The position numbers were made by a program, and so were the translations under genes. Below, one piece after another: positions 8,776 through 18,249 of a DNA stretch of 35,074 nt (position 1 is the stretch's first letter; the number at the start of each line of letters is the position of its first letter). This DNA is from Bacillota bacterium (GTDB taxonomy: Bacteria > Sysuimicrobiota > Sysuimicrobiia > Sysuimicrobiales > Segetimicrobiaceae): contig JAJPJJ010000021.1 in the NCBI GenBank assembly GCA_021324295.1, positions 1 through 35,074 on the forward strand, in the 5' to 3' direction. The notes under the pieces were generated by a model. That model saw nothing but the letters and a program-made list of their open reading frames with translations, had not been told where the DNA came from and did no database searches.

Positions 8776-9825
8776 ATGCGCCTTCTGGGGATCGAGACCT
8801 CGTGTGACGAGACCGCGGCCGCGGTTCTCGAGGGCACCACGGCGCTACGATCGAGCGTGGTGGCGTCCCAGGTGGACCTCCACGCGCGCTACGGGGGCGT
8901 GGTGCCGGAGTTGGCGTCCCGGCGGCACCTCGAGCGCCTCGGCCCCGTGATCGACGAGGCGCTGGACCGCGCGGGCACCTCGCTCGGGCAGATCGACGCG
9001 CTCGCGGTCACGTGCGGGCCCGGGCTTGTGGGCGCGCTGACGGTGGGCGTGGCGGCGGCCAAGGCGCTCGCGTTCGCGGCGGGCATCCCGCTCGTTGGCG
9101 TCAACCACCTGGAGGGGCACATCTACGCCAACTTCCTCGAGCAGCCGGCGCTGCCGTTCCCCGCGATCGTCCTCATCGTCTCCGGAGCGCACACGGACCT
9201 CGTCGCGATGACCGGCCACGGGCGGTATGAGATCCTGGGCCGCACGCGGGACGATGCGGCCGGCGAGGCGTTCGACAAAGCCGCCCGCGCGCTGGGGCTG
9301 GGCTACCCGGGGGGGCCGGCGATCGATCGCGCCGCCCGGGCCGGCCGCGCGGACGCGGTCGCGCTGCCGCTCCCGTTCCCCGACGAGACGAGCTTCGACT
9401 TCTCCTTCAGCGGCCTCAAGACCGCGGTCCTGCGCGCGGTCGCCCGGCTCTCGGGGGGCGAGCCGCCGGCCGAGGCGGCGTGGGTTGCGGACGTCGCCGC
9501 GGCGTTCCAGGAGGCCCTCGTCGAGGTGCTCGTGCAGAAGACGGCGCGCGCGGCGCGCGCGCGCCGCGCGCGCTGCATCCTGCTCGCCGGCGGCGTCGCG
9601 GCGAACTCCCGGCTCCGCTCGCGCATGGCCGAGGCCGCCGCGGACCTGGGGGTGCCGCTCCAGATGCCGCGCCTGTCGCTGTGCACGGACAACGCGGGGA
9701 TGATCGCCGCCGCCGGCGCGTACCGGCTCGCCCGCGGAGAGCGCTCGTCGCTGCGGCTGGGAGCGTACGCCGACCTCGACCTCTCCCGGCCGGTTCCGGA
9801 GACGGTCCGCACGGACCCGGCGTAG
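8776..9825 (+). CDS. tsaD: tRNA N6-threonylcarbamoyladenosine transferase TsaD
   Basis: Catalytic subunit that transfers the threonylcarbamoyl group to tRNA A37. It begins MRLLGIETSCDETAAA. The metal-binding motif NHLEGH gives His-111 and His-115, the same numbers as in E. coli, and DDAAGEAFDKAARALGLGYPGGP, FSFSGLKTA and CTDNAGM are all present. The usual SGGHT motif reads SGAHT. ATG 8776 follows GTAGGAGCGGCG. The preceding 153-nt gap has no gene. Length 349 aa is normal. Confidence 0.97.
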   Translation: MRLLGIETSCDETAAAVLEGTTALRSSVVASQVDLHARYGGVVPELASRRHLERLGPVIDEALDRAGTSLGQIDALAVTCGPGLVGALTVGVAAAKALAFAAGIPLVGVNHLEGHIYANFLEQPALPFPAIVLIVSGAHTDLVAMTGHGRYEILGRTRDDAAGEAFDKAARALGLGYPGGPAIDRAARAGRADAVALPLPFPDETSFDFSFSGLKTAVLRAVARLSGGEPPAEAAWVADVAAAFQEALVEVLVQKTARAARARRARCILLAGGVAANSRLRSRMAEAAADLGVPLQMPRLSLCTDNAGMIAAAGAYRLARGERSSLRLGAYADLDLSRPVPETVRTDPA

Positions 9826-9918
9826 CCGGCGTCACGTGGAAACATTGAATCCGACGAGCGCGAACGAGAAAACGCGAGATTTGGGCCGCATGGTCCGTGA
9901 TTTCGCGCGAATTTGATC

Positions 9919-9948
9919 TTGCCTGGCTTCGAAGCGTTTGCCTATAGT
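9919..9948 (+). promoter_or_regulatory. groESL promoter, sigma70-type
   Basis: TTGCCT (9919-9924), 18-bp spacer, TATAGT (9943-9948). The predicted start of transcription is near 9955, so the CIRCE operator lies at the very beginning of the mRNA. The surrounding ~130 nt are noticeably more AT-rich than the genes on either side. Confidence 0.75.
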
Positions 9949-9958
9949 TGGTGGTAGG

Positions 9959-9985
9959 TTAGCACTCGGACTTTTTGAGTGCTAA
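9959..9985 (+). promoter_or_regulatory. CIRCE operator (HrcA binding site)
   Basis: TTAGCACTC, 9-nt spacer, GAGTGCTAA: a perfect match to both arms of the CIRCE consensus. In the known system HrcA represses groESL through this site and GroEL restores HrcA activity. No hrcA gene is in the window, so the regulator must be encoded elsewhere. Confidence 0.97.
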
Positions 9986-10028
9986 ATCCATCCTAGAGCC
10001 AGGCGAAAGCTCAGGAAAGGGGGCAGGT

Positions 10029-10346
10029 ATGAACCTCAAGCCTCTGGGAGACCGGATCGTCGTCAAGCCCGTCCAGGAGGAGGAGCGCACCAAGGGCGGC
10101 ATCGTCCTGCCGGACACCGCGAAGGAGAAGCCGCAGGAGGCCGAGGTCGTCGCCGTCGGCCCGGGCGCGCGCAACGAGAAGGGTGACCGGATCCCGATGG
10201 AGGTGAAGGTCGGGGACCGCGTGATCTACGCGAAGTACGCCGGCACCGAGTTCAAGCAGGACGACGAGGAGTACCTGATCCTCCGGGAGAGCGATGTGCT
10301 GGCGATCGTGACGCGCGAGCGCGAGAAGGCGAAGGCCAAGGCGTAG
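10029..10346 (+). CDS. groES: Co-chaperonin GroES
   Basis: Heptameric lid of the GroEL chaperonin. It begins [14 protein letters not shown], carries the mobile loop [20 protein letters not shown], then [21 protein letters not shown] and [14 protein letters not shown]. Length is 105 aa, slightly longer than the ~95-aa norm because of a short insertion ([10 protein letters not shown]) and a Lys/Ala-rich tail. ATG 10029 has AGGAAAGGGGGCAG upstream. groEL starts 15 nt after its stop. Heat-shock control by HrcA follows from the CIRCE site. Confidence 0.98.
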   Translation: MNLKPLGDRIVVKPVQEEERTKGGIVLPDTAKEKPQEAEVVAVGPGARNEKGDRIPMEVKVGDRVIYAKYAGTEFKQDDEEYLILRESDVLAIVTREREKAKAKA

Positions 10347-11975
<1,629 letters not shown>

Positions 11976-12020
11976 GGGAGGCGATATCCGCGGCGGGACA
12001 TCCCCCGCCGTGACGGCACC

Positions 12021-12054
12021 GCGACGGCCCCGCGGATCTCCGCGGGGCCGTCGC
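12021..12054. terminator. Strong hairpin between convergent groEL and plsX
   Basis: A perfect inverted repeat: 12021-12036 (GCGACGGCCCCGCGGA) pairs with 12039-12054 around TC, in practice a ~15-bp stem with a 4-nt loop. It lies 46 nt after the groEL stop and 64 nt after the plsX stop on the other strand, so it can serve both. Neither side has a U-run, so it may act as a U-less or RNA-stabilising terminator. Confidence 0.75.
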
Positions 12055-12117
12055 GCACTCCGCCGCGTCGTCACCCGGCCGCCGGGCCTCGGAGGCGCGG
12101 GGATCGTCCGTGGAGCT

Positions 12118-13164
12118 CTACCCGGCCTGCACCGGCCGGGTGAGGCGGGCGCGGGTGTCGGCGAGGGCGGCGCGCAGCGTCTCCACAAACCGGCCGCGGA
12201 CCGCCTGCACCGCCTGCCCCACCGCCGCGGCGATCGCGTGGCGGTCCGAGGCGCCGTGCGCCATGACGACGTGGCCGCGCACGCCGAGCAACGGGAGGCT
12301 GCCGTGGAGGTCGATCGGGTTGGTCCACTCGATCAGGCGGCCGGTCACCTCCGCGAGGCGTCCCGGCGGCAGGGCGTCCTGGAGCTCGCGCTCGATCCAC
12401 GCGGCGATCTCCCGCCCCAGGCCCTCGACGGTCTTCAGCACGACGTTCCCCACAAACCCGTCGCAGACGACGACGTTGGCCTGACCGGCCACGAAGTGAT
12501 GGCCTTCCAGGAGGCCGATGAAGCGCAGGCCGCTGCGCGCGAGGAGGTCGGCGGCCTGCTTGACGACCCGGTTGCCCTTGCCCGGCTCGCGCCCGTTGCT
12601 CAGCAGCGCGACCGTGGGCTCGGCGATCCCGCAGAAGACGCGCATGTACGTCGTGCCGATCACGGCGAACTCGACGAGATGCTGGGGTTCGCAGTCCATC
12701 GTCGGCCCCAGGTCGATCAGGAACGTCTCCGGGTGGATGCCGAGGATCTGGCGGCCCACGCACGCCCGGCGGACCCCCTCGATGAGCCCGAGCTCGCGGA
12801 CGGCGGCGAGCAGCGTCGGCCCGGTGCTGCCCGCGCTGACCGCCGCCTCCGCGCGCCCGTGGCGCACCTGGCGCATCGTGACCGCCATCGAGGCATCGGG
12901 CATGGCGCGCAGCGACGCGAGGGGAGGGGCTCCCTCGGGCACGGCGGGGCCGCTCGCCACGACCTCGACCGCGAGGCCGGCCGGCGCGCCCGCCCGCGCC
13001 TCGGCCGGGATCAGCGGGCCGACCGCGTCGGGGACGCCGACCAGGAGGAGGTCCACGTCGAGCGCCCGCGCGGCCGCCAGCGCGCCCGCCACGACCTCGC
13101 GGGGCGCGCGATCCCCGCCCATGCAATCGACAGCGACGCGCAGCCGCGATGCGGTTTCTCCCAT
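12118..13164 (-). CDS. plsX: Phosphate acyltransferase PlsX
   Basis: Converts acyl-ACP to acyl-phosphate for the PlsY route of phospholipid synthesis. Motifs include VAVDCMGGDRAP near the N-terminus, SAGSTGPTL, IDLGPTMDCEPQHLVEFA, ALLSNGREPGKGN, FVAGQANVVVCDGFVGNVVLK and AHGASDRHAI. Length 348 aa is typical. ATG 13164 is preceded by GAGGTGAGGCC. It is the last gene of a six-gene minus-strand operon with lipid and acyl-CoA enzymes, 33 nt after the dehydrogenase. plsX usually neighbours fabD/fabH/fabG/acpP; here acpP, fabD and fabH are absent. Confidence 0.96.
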   Translation of the reverse strand: MGETASRLRVAVDCMGGDRAPREVVAGALAAARALDVDLLLVGVPDAVGPLIPAEARAGAPAGLAVEVVASGPAVPEGAPPLASLRAMPDASMAVTMRQVRHGRAEAAVSAGSTGPTLLAAVRELGLIEGVRRACVGRQILGIHPETFLIDLGPTMDCEPQHLVEFAVIGTTYMRVFCGIAEPTVALLSNGREPGKGNRVVKQAADLLARSGLRFIGLLEGHHFVAGQANVVVCDGFVGNVVLKTVEGLGREIAAWIERELQDALPPGRLAEVTGRLIEWTNPIDLHGSLPLLGVRGHVVMAHGASDRHAIAAAVGQAVQAVRGRFVETLRAALADTRARLTRPVQAG

Positions 13165-13197
13165 GGCCTCACCTCATCCGCTCGCGCCGGGGGGCCG

Positions 13198-13968
13198 CTA
13201 CACCATCGTCAGCCCGCCCGAGACGCTGAGCACCTGGCCGGTGATGTACCGTGAGGCGTCCGAGCAGAAGAACACGACCGCCTCGGCGATCTCCTCCGGC
13301 TGGGCCACGCGCCGCAGCGGGATCAGCCGGATCATCCGGTCGATCCGCCCGGCGTGCGCCGGATCCTTCCGGTTCTCCGCCAGCACCTCGGTCTCCGTGG
13401 GGCCGGGGCAGACGCAGTTCACGCGCACGCCGTGGGGCGCCATCTCCCGCGCCAGCGACCGCGTGAGGGCGATCACCGCGCCCTTGGCGGCCGCGTACAC
13501 CGTCTCGCCCGACGTGCCGACGCGGCCCGCATCGCTCGCGACGTTCACGATGGCGCCGCCACCGTGCTCCACCATCCACTCGAGGGCCACCCGCGAGCAG
13601 AAGATCGTGCTCCAGAGGTTGACGTCCACGACGCGGCGCCAGTACGCCTCGTCCTCCTCGAGGAAAGGCGTCGTCAGCGTCCACCCTGCGTTGTTCACGA
13701 GGATCTCCACGCCGCCGAGCGCCTCCCGCACGGCGCCGATCGCGGTCCGGCAGGCGGCATACGTGGCAAGGTCCGCGGCCACGCCCACCGCCCGGACGCC
13801 CCGGTCGCGCGCCTCCGCGGCCACGCGCTCGACCTGCGCCGCGGTGCGGGCGATCACCCCGACATCCGCGCCGCGGGCGGCGAGGGCCAGCGCCGTCGCC
13901 CTCCCGATGCCGCGTCCGCCGCCCGTGATCGCGGCGCGGCGTCCGCTGAGCGGGCCGGGCGCCGCCAC
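13198..13968 (-). CDS. Short-chain dehydrogenase/reductase, BadH/FabG-like
   Basis: Classical SDR with Rossmann motif TGGGRGIG (residues 15-22), NNAG, and catalytic Ser-145, Tyr-158 and Lys-162 (YAAAK). The segment ASDAGRVGTSGETVYAAAKGA and the following CPGPTETEV resemble BadH, the 2-hydroxycyclohexanecarboxyl-CoA dehydrogenase, more than housekeeping FabG. Oxidation or reduction of a 3-hydroxyacyl-CoA/ACP is likely; the substrate is not settled. GTG 13968 lies 2 nt after the CoA-transferase beta stop; no strong ribosome-binding site is visible, so translation may depend on coupling. Length 256 aa. Confidence 0.88.
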   Translation of the reverse strand: MAAPGPLSGRRAAITGGGRGIGRATALALAARGADVGVIARTAAQVERVAAEARDRGVRAVGVAADLATYAACRTAIGAVREALGGVEILVNNAGWTLTTPFLEEDEAYWRRVVDVNLWSTIFCSRVALEWMVEHGGGAIVNVASDAGRVGTSGETVYAAAKGAVIALTRSLAREMAPHGVRVNCVCPGPTETEVLAENRKDPAHAGRIDRMIRLIPLRRVAQPEEIAEAVVFFCSDASRYITGQVLSVSGGLTMV

Positions 13969-13970
13969 GT

Positions 13971-14816
13971 TCAGTGCCGGCGCCGCGGCCAGGCCGCGTG
14001 GAGGGTTTGGCGCTCGCGCTCGTAGATCGCCGCGAACTTCTCGGCGGCCTCCGCGCCCGAGAGCAGCTCGAGCTTGCGCACCTCGAGCGGGTCCGCGGCG
14101 TGGATGATCGCGATCTCCTCCGCCGTGGGTGGCGGCGTCACCGGCGTGTCCTTCGGGATCTCGATCGGGAAGCCCGTGCGCTCCTGGACCATCCCGGGCC
14201 CCACACCGGGGTGCAGGCTGCGGGGCGTCATCTGCCCCGACCGCGGATCGAACCCGAAGACGCCGAGGTCGGTGACGAGGCACGTCGGCGCGCCGTGCGA
14301 TCCCAGCCACCGCCGGCGGTCCGGGGTGTAGCCCGGGCCGCTGATGAAGTCTACCTTGGCGACCACGGTGCGCGGGGAGTGCGTGGTCAAGTAGTAGAGG
14401 CCCTGCGAGAGGTGGCTCGTGTCCTCCGGGATGCCGCGAGAGCCGACGAGGGCGACCTTCGGCCGCTCCCAGGGGCCGATCACGGAGATGTTGACGTTGC
14501 CGTGCTGGTCGATCTGCGCCGGGTTGATCCAGATGCGGAACCGGTCGGTGAAGATCGCGTCGAAGATATCCTCCATCGTGAGCGGGATCGCCCGCTGGTT
14601 CTCCGTGAGGAACTGCCCCAATGACAGCGTGGGCAGGGGCACGGCGTCCATCCCCGACTCCGGCGTCGAGAGGACCGCGAGATCGGGGGCGTGCGTGCTC
14701 TTCGCGAGGTGCGCGGCGAGGGCCCCGAACGCGGTGACGGAGCTGACCAGCACCTCCCCGTGCAGCTCCCGGGCCATGCACGCGATGATCAGCTCATCGA
14801 TGGTGTACTCCGGCAT
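13971..14816 (-). CDS. CoA-transferase family I, subunit beta (glutaconate/IpdB-like)
   Basis: Beta subunit of a heterodimeric CoA-transferase or CoA-hydrolase. TPESG carries Glu-53, which aligns with the catalytic Glu-54 of glutaconate CoA-transferase beta, so transferase chemistry seems intact. Other family features are NPAQIDQHGNVNIS, GSRGIPEDTSH and VTDLGVFGFDP. Length 281 aa is normal. ATG 14816 follows GGGAGGTGAGCG. It is separated from the alpha gene by an unusual 215-nt gap. The substrate is unknown; relatives act on glutaconyl-, 3-oxoacid- or steroid-ring-derived CoA esters. Confidence 0.87.
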   Translation of the reverse strand: MPEYTIDELIIACMARELHGEVLVSSVTAFGALAAHLAKSTHAPDLAVLSTPESGMDAVPLPTLSLGQFLTENQRAIPLTMEDIFDAIFTDRFRIWINPAQIDQHGNVNISVIGPWERPKVALVGSRGIPEDTSHLSQGLYYLTTHSPRTVVAKVDFISGPGYTPDRRRWLGSHGAPTCLVTDLGVFGFDPRSGQMTPRSLHPGVGPGMVQERTGFPIEIPKDTPVTPPPTAEEIAIIHAADPLEVRKLELLSGAEAAEKFAAIYERERQTLHAAWPRRRH

Positions 14817-15031
14817 CGCTCACCTCCCAGTGCCGCATCGCACGCGCTGTGTCCGCGTCTGCCGCCGCGGGGCCCGCTCTGCGTGCCCATCGAGGGGCGT
14901 GCAAGGTCGCGGGGCCTGCCCCGAACGCCCCTTCGGCGCCGGGCCGGCCGTGGAGCCCGCGGCCGATTTCGGCGGGCGAACGGTCGGGCGCCCGCCACGT
15001 CTGCCGGTCCACCACGGGCCCCGCCGCCACG

Positions 15032-15895
15032 TCAGACACGCAGCCGCTCGCCTAGCGTGTGCTCCCCGCCGAGGCGGCGCAGGTATTCCTCGTCGGTCAC
15101 GTACACGTACTGCTCGAGGTACTCGCTCCACGCGGACCGGTCCCGCGCCGCCCGCAGGTACTCCTGTACGTGCAGGAGGTCCGCCCGGTAGTCCGGCGCG
15201 CACCCGGTAAAGTGCGCGCCCCACGGCGCTTCCACCACCCCGGTGACGACCGTGCGGAAGATGTGCACGTCGCGCCCGTAGGTCTGCAGCCGCTCCGGCA
15301 GCAGGATCTGCTCGGCGGAGAGAAAGGTCTTCTGCGCGGCCTTGGCGCACAGCGCATCCATGTGCCCGTCGCCGAGGATGACCCCGTTGCCCTGGGGATC
15401 GGCGAGGTTCACGTGGATCAGCGCCACGTCGGGGCGGAGCGCCGGCACGGCGACGAGCGTCTCGCCCTCGAACGGGTCCTGGAACGTCCGAAACGCCGGG
15501 TTGACGCGCAGGATGTCGGTGCCGAGCGCGGCGTGGGTCGGCAGGAAGGGCACCCGCTTGATCGTGGCGTCGAGCCCGGCCATCACGGTGAACTCCGTCC
15601 ACTCCTGGAACGCGACCGCCCCGGCCTGCCGGGCCGCGCGGAAGTGCGGGGCGAGGCCCATCACCTCGAACCCGACGAACGCGTAGATCACCTCGGCGAC
15701 CTTCCCGGTGCCGAGGAGGAGGTCCACCTCCGGCCCGCCGACGTTCACGATCAACCGTAGATCCCGGCGGTCGCTGCGCGCCAGCGCCCGCACGAGGGCC
15801 ATCGGCTTGCGCGAGAGCGAGGATCCGCCGATCGCGACCGTGGCCCCGCTCGGGATCTGCGCGACGACCTCCTCGGCGCTCATCACCTTGTTCAT
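15032..15895 (-). CDS. CoA-transferase family I, subunit alpha (glutaconate/IpdA-like)
   Basis: Alpha subunit of the same CoA-transferase. It starts [24 protein letters not shown], typical of the family, and has [45 protein letters not shown] and [14 protein letters not shown]. Length 287 aa is normal. Its ATG overlaps the stop of the upstream FabL-like gene by 4 nt (TCAT on the plus strand), so it is translationally coupled to a lipid-type reductase. The 215 nt between its stop and the beta subunit (14817-15031) contain no convincing gene. Confidence 0.88.
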   Translation of the reverse strand: MNKVMSAEEVVAQIPSGATVAIGGSSLSRKPMALVRALARSDRRDLRLIVNVGGPEVDLLLGTGKVAEVIYAFVGFEVMGLAPHFRAARQAGAVAFQEWTEFTVMAGLDATIKRVPFLPTHAALGTDILRVNPAFRTFQDPFEGETLVAVPALRPDVALIHVNLADPQGNGVILGDGHMDALCAKAAQKTFLSAEQILLPERLQTYGRDVHIFRTVVTGVVEAPWGAHFTGCAPDYRADLLHVQEYLRAARDRSAWSEYLEQYVYVTDEEYLRRLGGEHTLGERLRV

Positions 15896-16704
15896 GGCTG
15901 CTCCTCCCGCTGCCGCATCCGGAACGCCTCGAAGGGCCCGGCCGTGAGGCCAAGGCCGCCGTCCACGACGATCGTCTGCCCGGCGATGAACCGCGCGCCG
16001 GGGCTGCAGAGGAACGCGACGACCGCGGCGACCTCCTCCGGCGTCCCCATCCGCCCGCGGGGCGTGTACGCGGACACCAGGCGGTCGAACTCCGGGAACC
16101 GGTCGCCGCCGTAGAACTTCGCCGAGTCCGTCGCGATGACCCCGGGGCTGACGCAGTTGGCGGTGATCCCGCGTCCGGCGAGCTCGTACGCCAGGTACCG
16201 CGTCCAGGCCTCGAGCGCGGCCTTGGCCGAGCCGAGGATCGCGTAGTGCGGCAGGCATTCCACCGCGCCCTGCCCGCCGATCGTGACGATCGCCCCGTCC
16301 CGGCCCTCCATGAGGGGCACGGCGCGCTGCACGCAGAGGACGAGGGACCGCACGATCAGGTCGAACGTCCGCTGGTAGTGGTGCGGCTTGACCTCCAGCG
16401 TCGGCTTGAACGCGGTCGCGGCGTGGTTGGCGACGAAGAAGTCGAGCGCCCCGGCCCACCCCTGGACCCCGTCGAACAGCCGAGCGATCTCCTCTGGCCG
16501 CTCGAGGTCCGCGCCGAGCGCCACCGCCCGCCGGCCGCACGCCTCGATGCTCCGGACCACCTCCAGCGCCAGGTCGTGGTTGCGGTGGTAGTGCACCACG
16601 ACGTCGGCGCCTCCCGCGGCGAGCGTGAGCGCGGTGGCGCGTCCGATGCCGCGCGACGCACCGGTGACGAGCGCTACCTTGCCCGTGAAGGCCCCCTCGA
16701 ACAC
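15892..16704 (-). CDS. fabL: Enoyl-ACP reductase III-like SDR (FabL-like)
   Basis: SDR with cofactor motif TGASRGIG (residues 14-21). The catalytic Tyr-154 and Lys-161 are spaced Y-x6-K (YAILGSAK), the spacing of FabI/FabL enoyl reductases rather than the Y-x3-K of ordinary SDRs. [19 protein letters not shown] and [12 protein letters not shown] closely resemble the B. subtilis FabL pattern, and GQTIVVDGG is at the C-terminus. It likely performs the last reductive step of fatty acid elongation with NAD(P)H. GTG 16704 follows GGGAGGCGGGAGGGT. It lies 21 nt after fabF and overlaps the CoA-transferase alpha start. The assignment to FabL rests on motif comparison by eye. Confidence 0.82.
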   Translation of the reverse strand: MFEGAFTGKVALVTGASRGIGRATALTLAAGGADVVVHYHRNHDLALEVVRSIEACGRRAVALGADLERPEEIARLFDGVQGWAGALDFFVANHAATAFKPTLEVKPHHYQRTFDLIVRSLVLCVQRAVPLMEGRDGAIVTIGGQGAVECLPHYAILGSAKAALEAWTRYLAYELAGRGITANCVSPGVIATDSAKFYGGDRFPEFDRLVSAYTPRGRMGTPEEVAAVVAFLCSPGARFIAGQTIVVDGGLGLTAGPFEAFRMRQREEQP

Positions 16705-16725
16705 CCTCCCGCCTCCCCTTGCGGC

Positions 16726-17979
16726 CTACCTCGCCGGCATCGCGCGGACGGCGACGACGCAGTTCTGCCCGCCGAAGCCGAACGCGTTGGCGAGGGCCAG
16801 GCGCACCGGCGCCCGCCGCGCCCTCAGCGGCACGTAGTCCAGGTCGCACGAGGGATCCGGATGGTCCAGGTTGATCGTCGGCGGGATCGCGCCGTCGCGG
16901 ATCGCCAGCACGCCGACGAGCGCCGCGAGCGCGCCGGCCGCGCCGATGAGGTGGCCCACCATGCTCTTCGGCGCGCTCACCGCGACGGTGCGCGCGCGAG
17001 CCCCGAGCGCCTGCTTGATCGCGACCGTCTCGGCGATGTCGTTGAGCGGTGTGCCGGTCCCGTGCGCGACGACGAGGTCGACGTCGTGGGCGCTGGCCCC
17101 CGCGTCCGCGAGCGCGAGGCGCATCGCCCTCGCCGCGACATCACCGTCCGGTCTCGGGGCCGTCTCGTGGAACGCGTCGCTCGTCATCGCGGCACCCGCC
17201 AGCTCCGCGTACACGCGCGCCTCCCGCCTGCGGGCGAGATCCTCGCGCTCCACCACGAACACGACGGCGCCTTCGCCGTACACGAACCCGTCGCGGTCCC
17301 GATCGAACGGGCGGCTCGCCGCCTCCGGCGCATCGTTGCGCTTGCTGAGCGCGCCGAGCGAGCACAGCGCCGCCCAGACCGACGGCGTGAGCGCGGCCTC
17401 CGTCCCGCCGGCGAGGACGTAGTCGGCCTCCCCGGTCTGGATCCAGCGCAGCGCCTCCATGAGGGCGATCGCGCCGCTGGCGCAGGCCCCCACGGACGTG
17501 TTCGAAGGCCCGCGGATCCCGAACTGGATGCTCACCGCCGACGCCGCCATGTTCGCGATCAGCAGCGGGAGGAGCAACGGCGTCACGCGCCCCGGGGCGC
17601 CACCGCGCAGGCGCGGGGCCTCGAGATCGAGCGCGTCCACGCCGCCGAGCGCGGTCGCGATCGTGACCCCGGTGCGCTCCTGGGTCTCCGGGGCGAGGGA
17701 CAGGCCGGCGTCCCGCAGCGCCTCCTCCGACGCCGCGACCGCGAGCTGGGCGAAGCGGGCCGTCCGGCGGGCCCGCTTGCGGCTCATCACGCGAAGCGGG
17801 TCGAACCCTTGGACGTCGGCCGCGATCCTGACCGGAAAGGGCGAAGCGTCGAAGCGCGTCAGGCGGCGCACCCCACTGCGTCCGGCGAGGAGGCCGGCCC
17901 AGGTTTCCGACGTCGACAGGCCGACCGGGGTGAGCGCTCCGATCCCCGTGATGACAGCGCGCCTTGGTAGATCGCTCAC
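16726..17979 (-). CDS. fabF: Beta-ketoacyl-ACP synthase II (FabF-like)
   Basis: Condensing enzyme of fatty acid elongation. It starts with AVITGIGALTPVG and carries the full Cys-His-His set: Cys-166 in VGACASGA, His-306 in AHGTGTPLND, Lys-338 and His-343 in PKSMVGHLIGAAGA, plus the C-terminal NAFGFGGQN. GTG 17979 is taken as the start because the conserved domain begins shortly after it; GTG 18057 in the same frame would add 26 residues without similarity, and neither has a well-spaced ribosome-binding site. Length is 417 aa. It is the first gene of the minus-strand operon, divergent from purD. Confidence 0.93.
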   Translation of the reverse strand: MSDLPRRAVITGIGALTPVGLSTSETWAGLLAGRSGVRRLTRFDASPFPVRIAADVQGFDPLRVMSRKRARRTARFAQLAVAASEEALRDAGLSLAPETQERTGVTIATALGGVDALDLEAPRLRGGAPGRVTPLLLPLLIANMAASAVSIQFGIRGPSNTSVGACASGAIALMEALRWIQTGEADYVLAGGTEAALTPSVWAALCSLGALSKRNDAPEAASRPFDRDRDGFVYGEGAVVFVVEREDLARRREARVYAELAGAAMTSDAFHETAPRPDGDVAARAMRLALADAGASAHDVDLVVAHGTGTPLNDIAETVAIKQALGARARTVAVSAPKSMVGHLIGAAGALAALVGVLAIRDGAIPPTINLDHPDPSCDLDYVPLRARRAPVRLALANAFGFGGQNCVVAVRAMPAR

Positions 17980-18100
17980 CTCTCGCCCCGCTCGGCTCTC
18001 CGCTCCGTGGCCACAACGATGCCTGCGGCCTGACAAACGGGGTTCACCTTTCGCCACCTCTCGCCCGTTTCCTTGCGGGCCGCCCGTGGCGGGCTAGCGA

Positions 18101-18113
18101 AAACACGAACATT
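18101..18113 (+). promoter_or_regulatory. PurBox-like motif upstream of purD
   Basis: AAACACGAACATT matches 11 of 13 positions of the lactococcal PurBox pattern AWWWCCGAACWWT and sits 10 bp before the purD -35. In Firmicutes PurR binds such boxes and responds to PRPP. No purR is in the window, so the regulator is unproven. The motif stands out in this GC-rich DNA. Confidence 0.45.
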
Positions 18114-18123
18114 ACCCCCTCTC

Positions 18124-18152
18124 TTGGCATATTCCTTCGCCTATGGTATAGT
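18124..18152 (+). promoter_or_regulatory. Promoter of the purine operon, sigma70-type
   Basis: TTGGCA (18124-18129), exactly 17-bp spacer, TATAGT (18147-18152). Transcription should start near 18159, leaving a ~90-nt leader before purD. No purine riboswitch core was recognised in the leader. Confidence 0.82.
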
Positions 18153-18155
18153 CAA
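18126..18155 (-). promoter_or_regulatory. Possible divergent promoter for the fabF operon
   Basis: Read on the minus strand, TTGACT (18155-18150), 18-bp spacer and TATGCC (18131-18126) form a weaker promoter lying almost exactly on top of the purD promoter. The -10 match is poor, so this is tentative. It would give a leader of ~60 nt to GTG 18057 or ~140 nt to GTG 17979. Two short inverted repeats (for example GCCCG/CGGGC at 18081-18093) lie in that leader. Confidence 0.4.
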
Positions 18156-18195
18156 GTCGACCCACGTCGCGCGAAAGACCGCTGCGGCGACCACG

Positions 18196-18208
18196 GATTC
18201 CGAACGAT
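18196..18208 (+). promoter_or_regulatory. Second PurBox-like motif, in the purD leader
   Basis: GATTCCGAACGAT matches 11 of 13 PurBox positions, including the full CCGAAC core. It lies ~44 nt after the -10 in the same orientation as the upstream motif, 95 bp away. The B. subtilis arrangement is inverted and closer, so the geometry differs. Confidence 0.35.
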
Positions 18209-18249
18209 CGACGACGGCCATTCCACGACGGCAGCGACGCGGAGCGGGG

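Noticed and set aside
12010-14107. Long plus-strand open frames opposite plsX, the SDR and the CoA-transferase
   Set aside because: They are Arg/Pro/Ala-rich antisense shadows with no domain motifs, while the minus-strand frames match known families end to end.
14794-15039. Small 81-aa minus-strand frame between the CoA-transferase subunits
   Set aside because: It overlaps both neighbouring genes, has Arg/Ala/Pro-biased composition and no recognisable motif or ribosome-binding site.
18073-18249. N-terminal extension of purD
   Set aside because: The extension begins upstream of the predicted transcription start and has no PurD similarity; ATG 18250 has a good ribosome-binding site and the conserved start.
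18160-18249. Purine riboswitch in the purD leader
   Set aside because: The conserved loop and junction sequences of the xpt-type riboswitch are not present in the ~90-nt leader.
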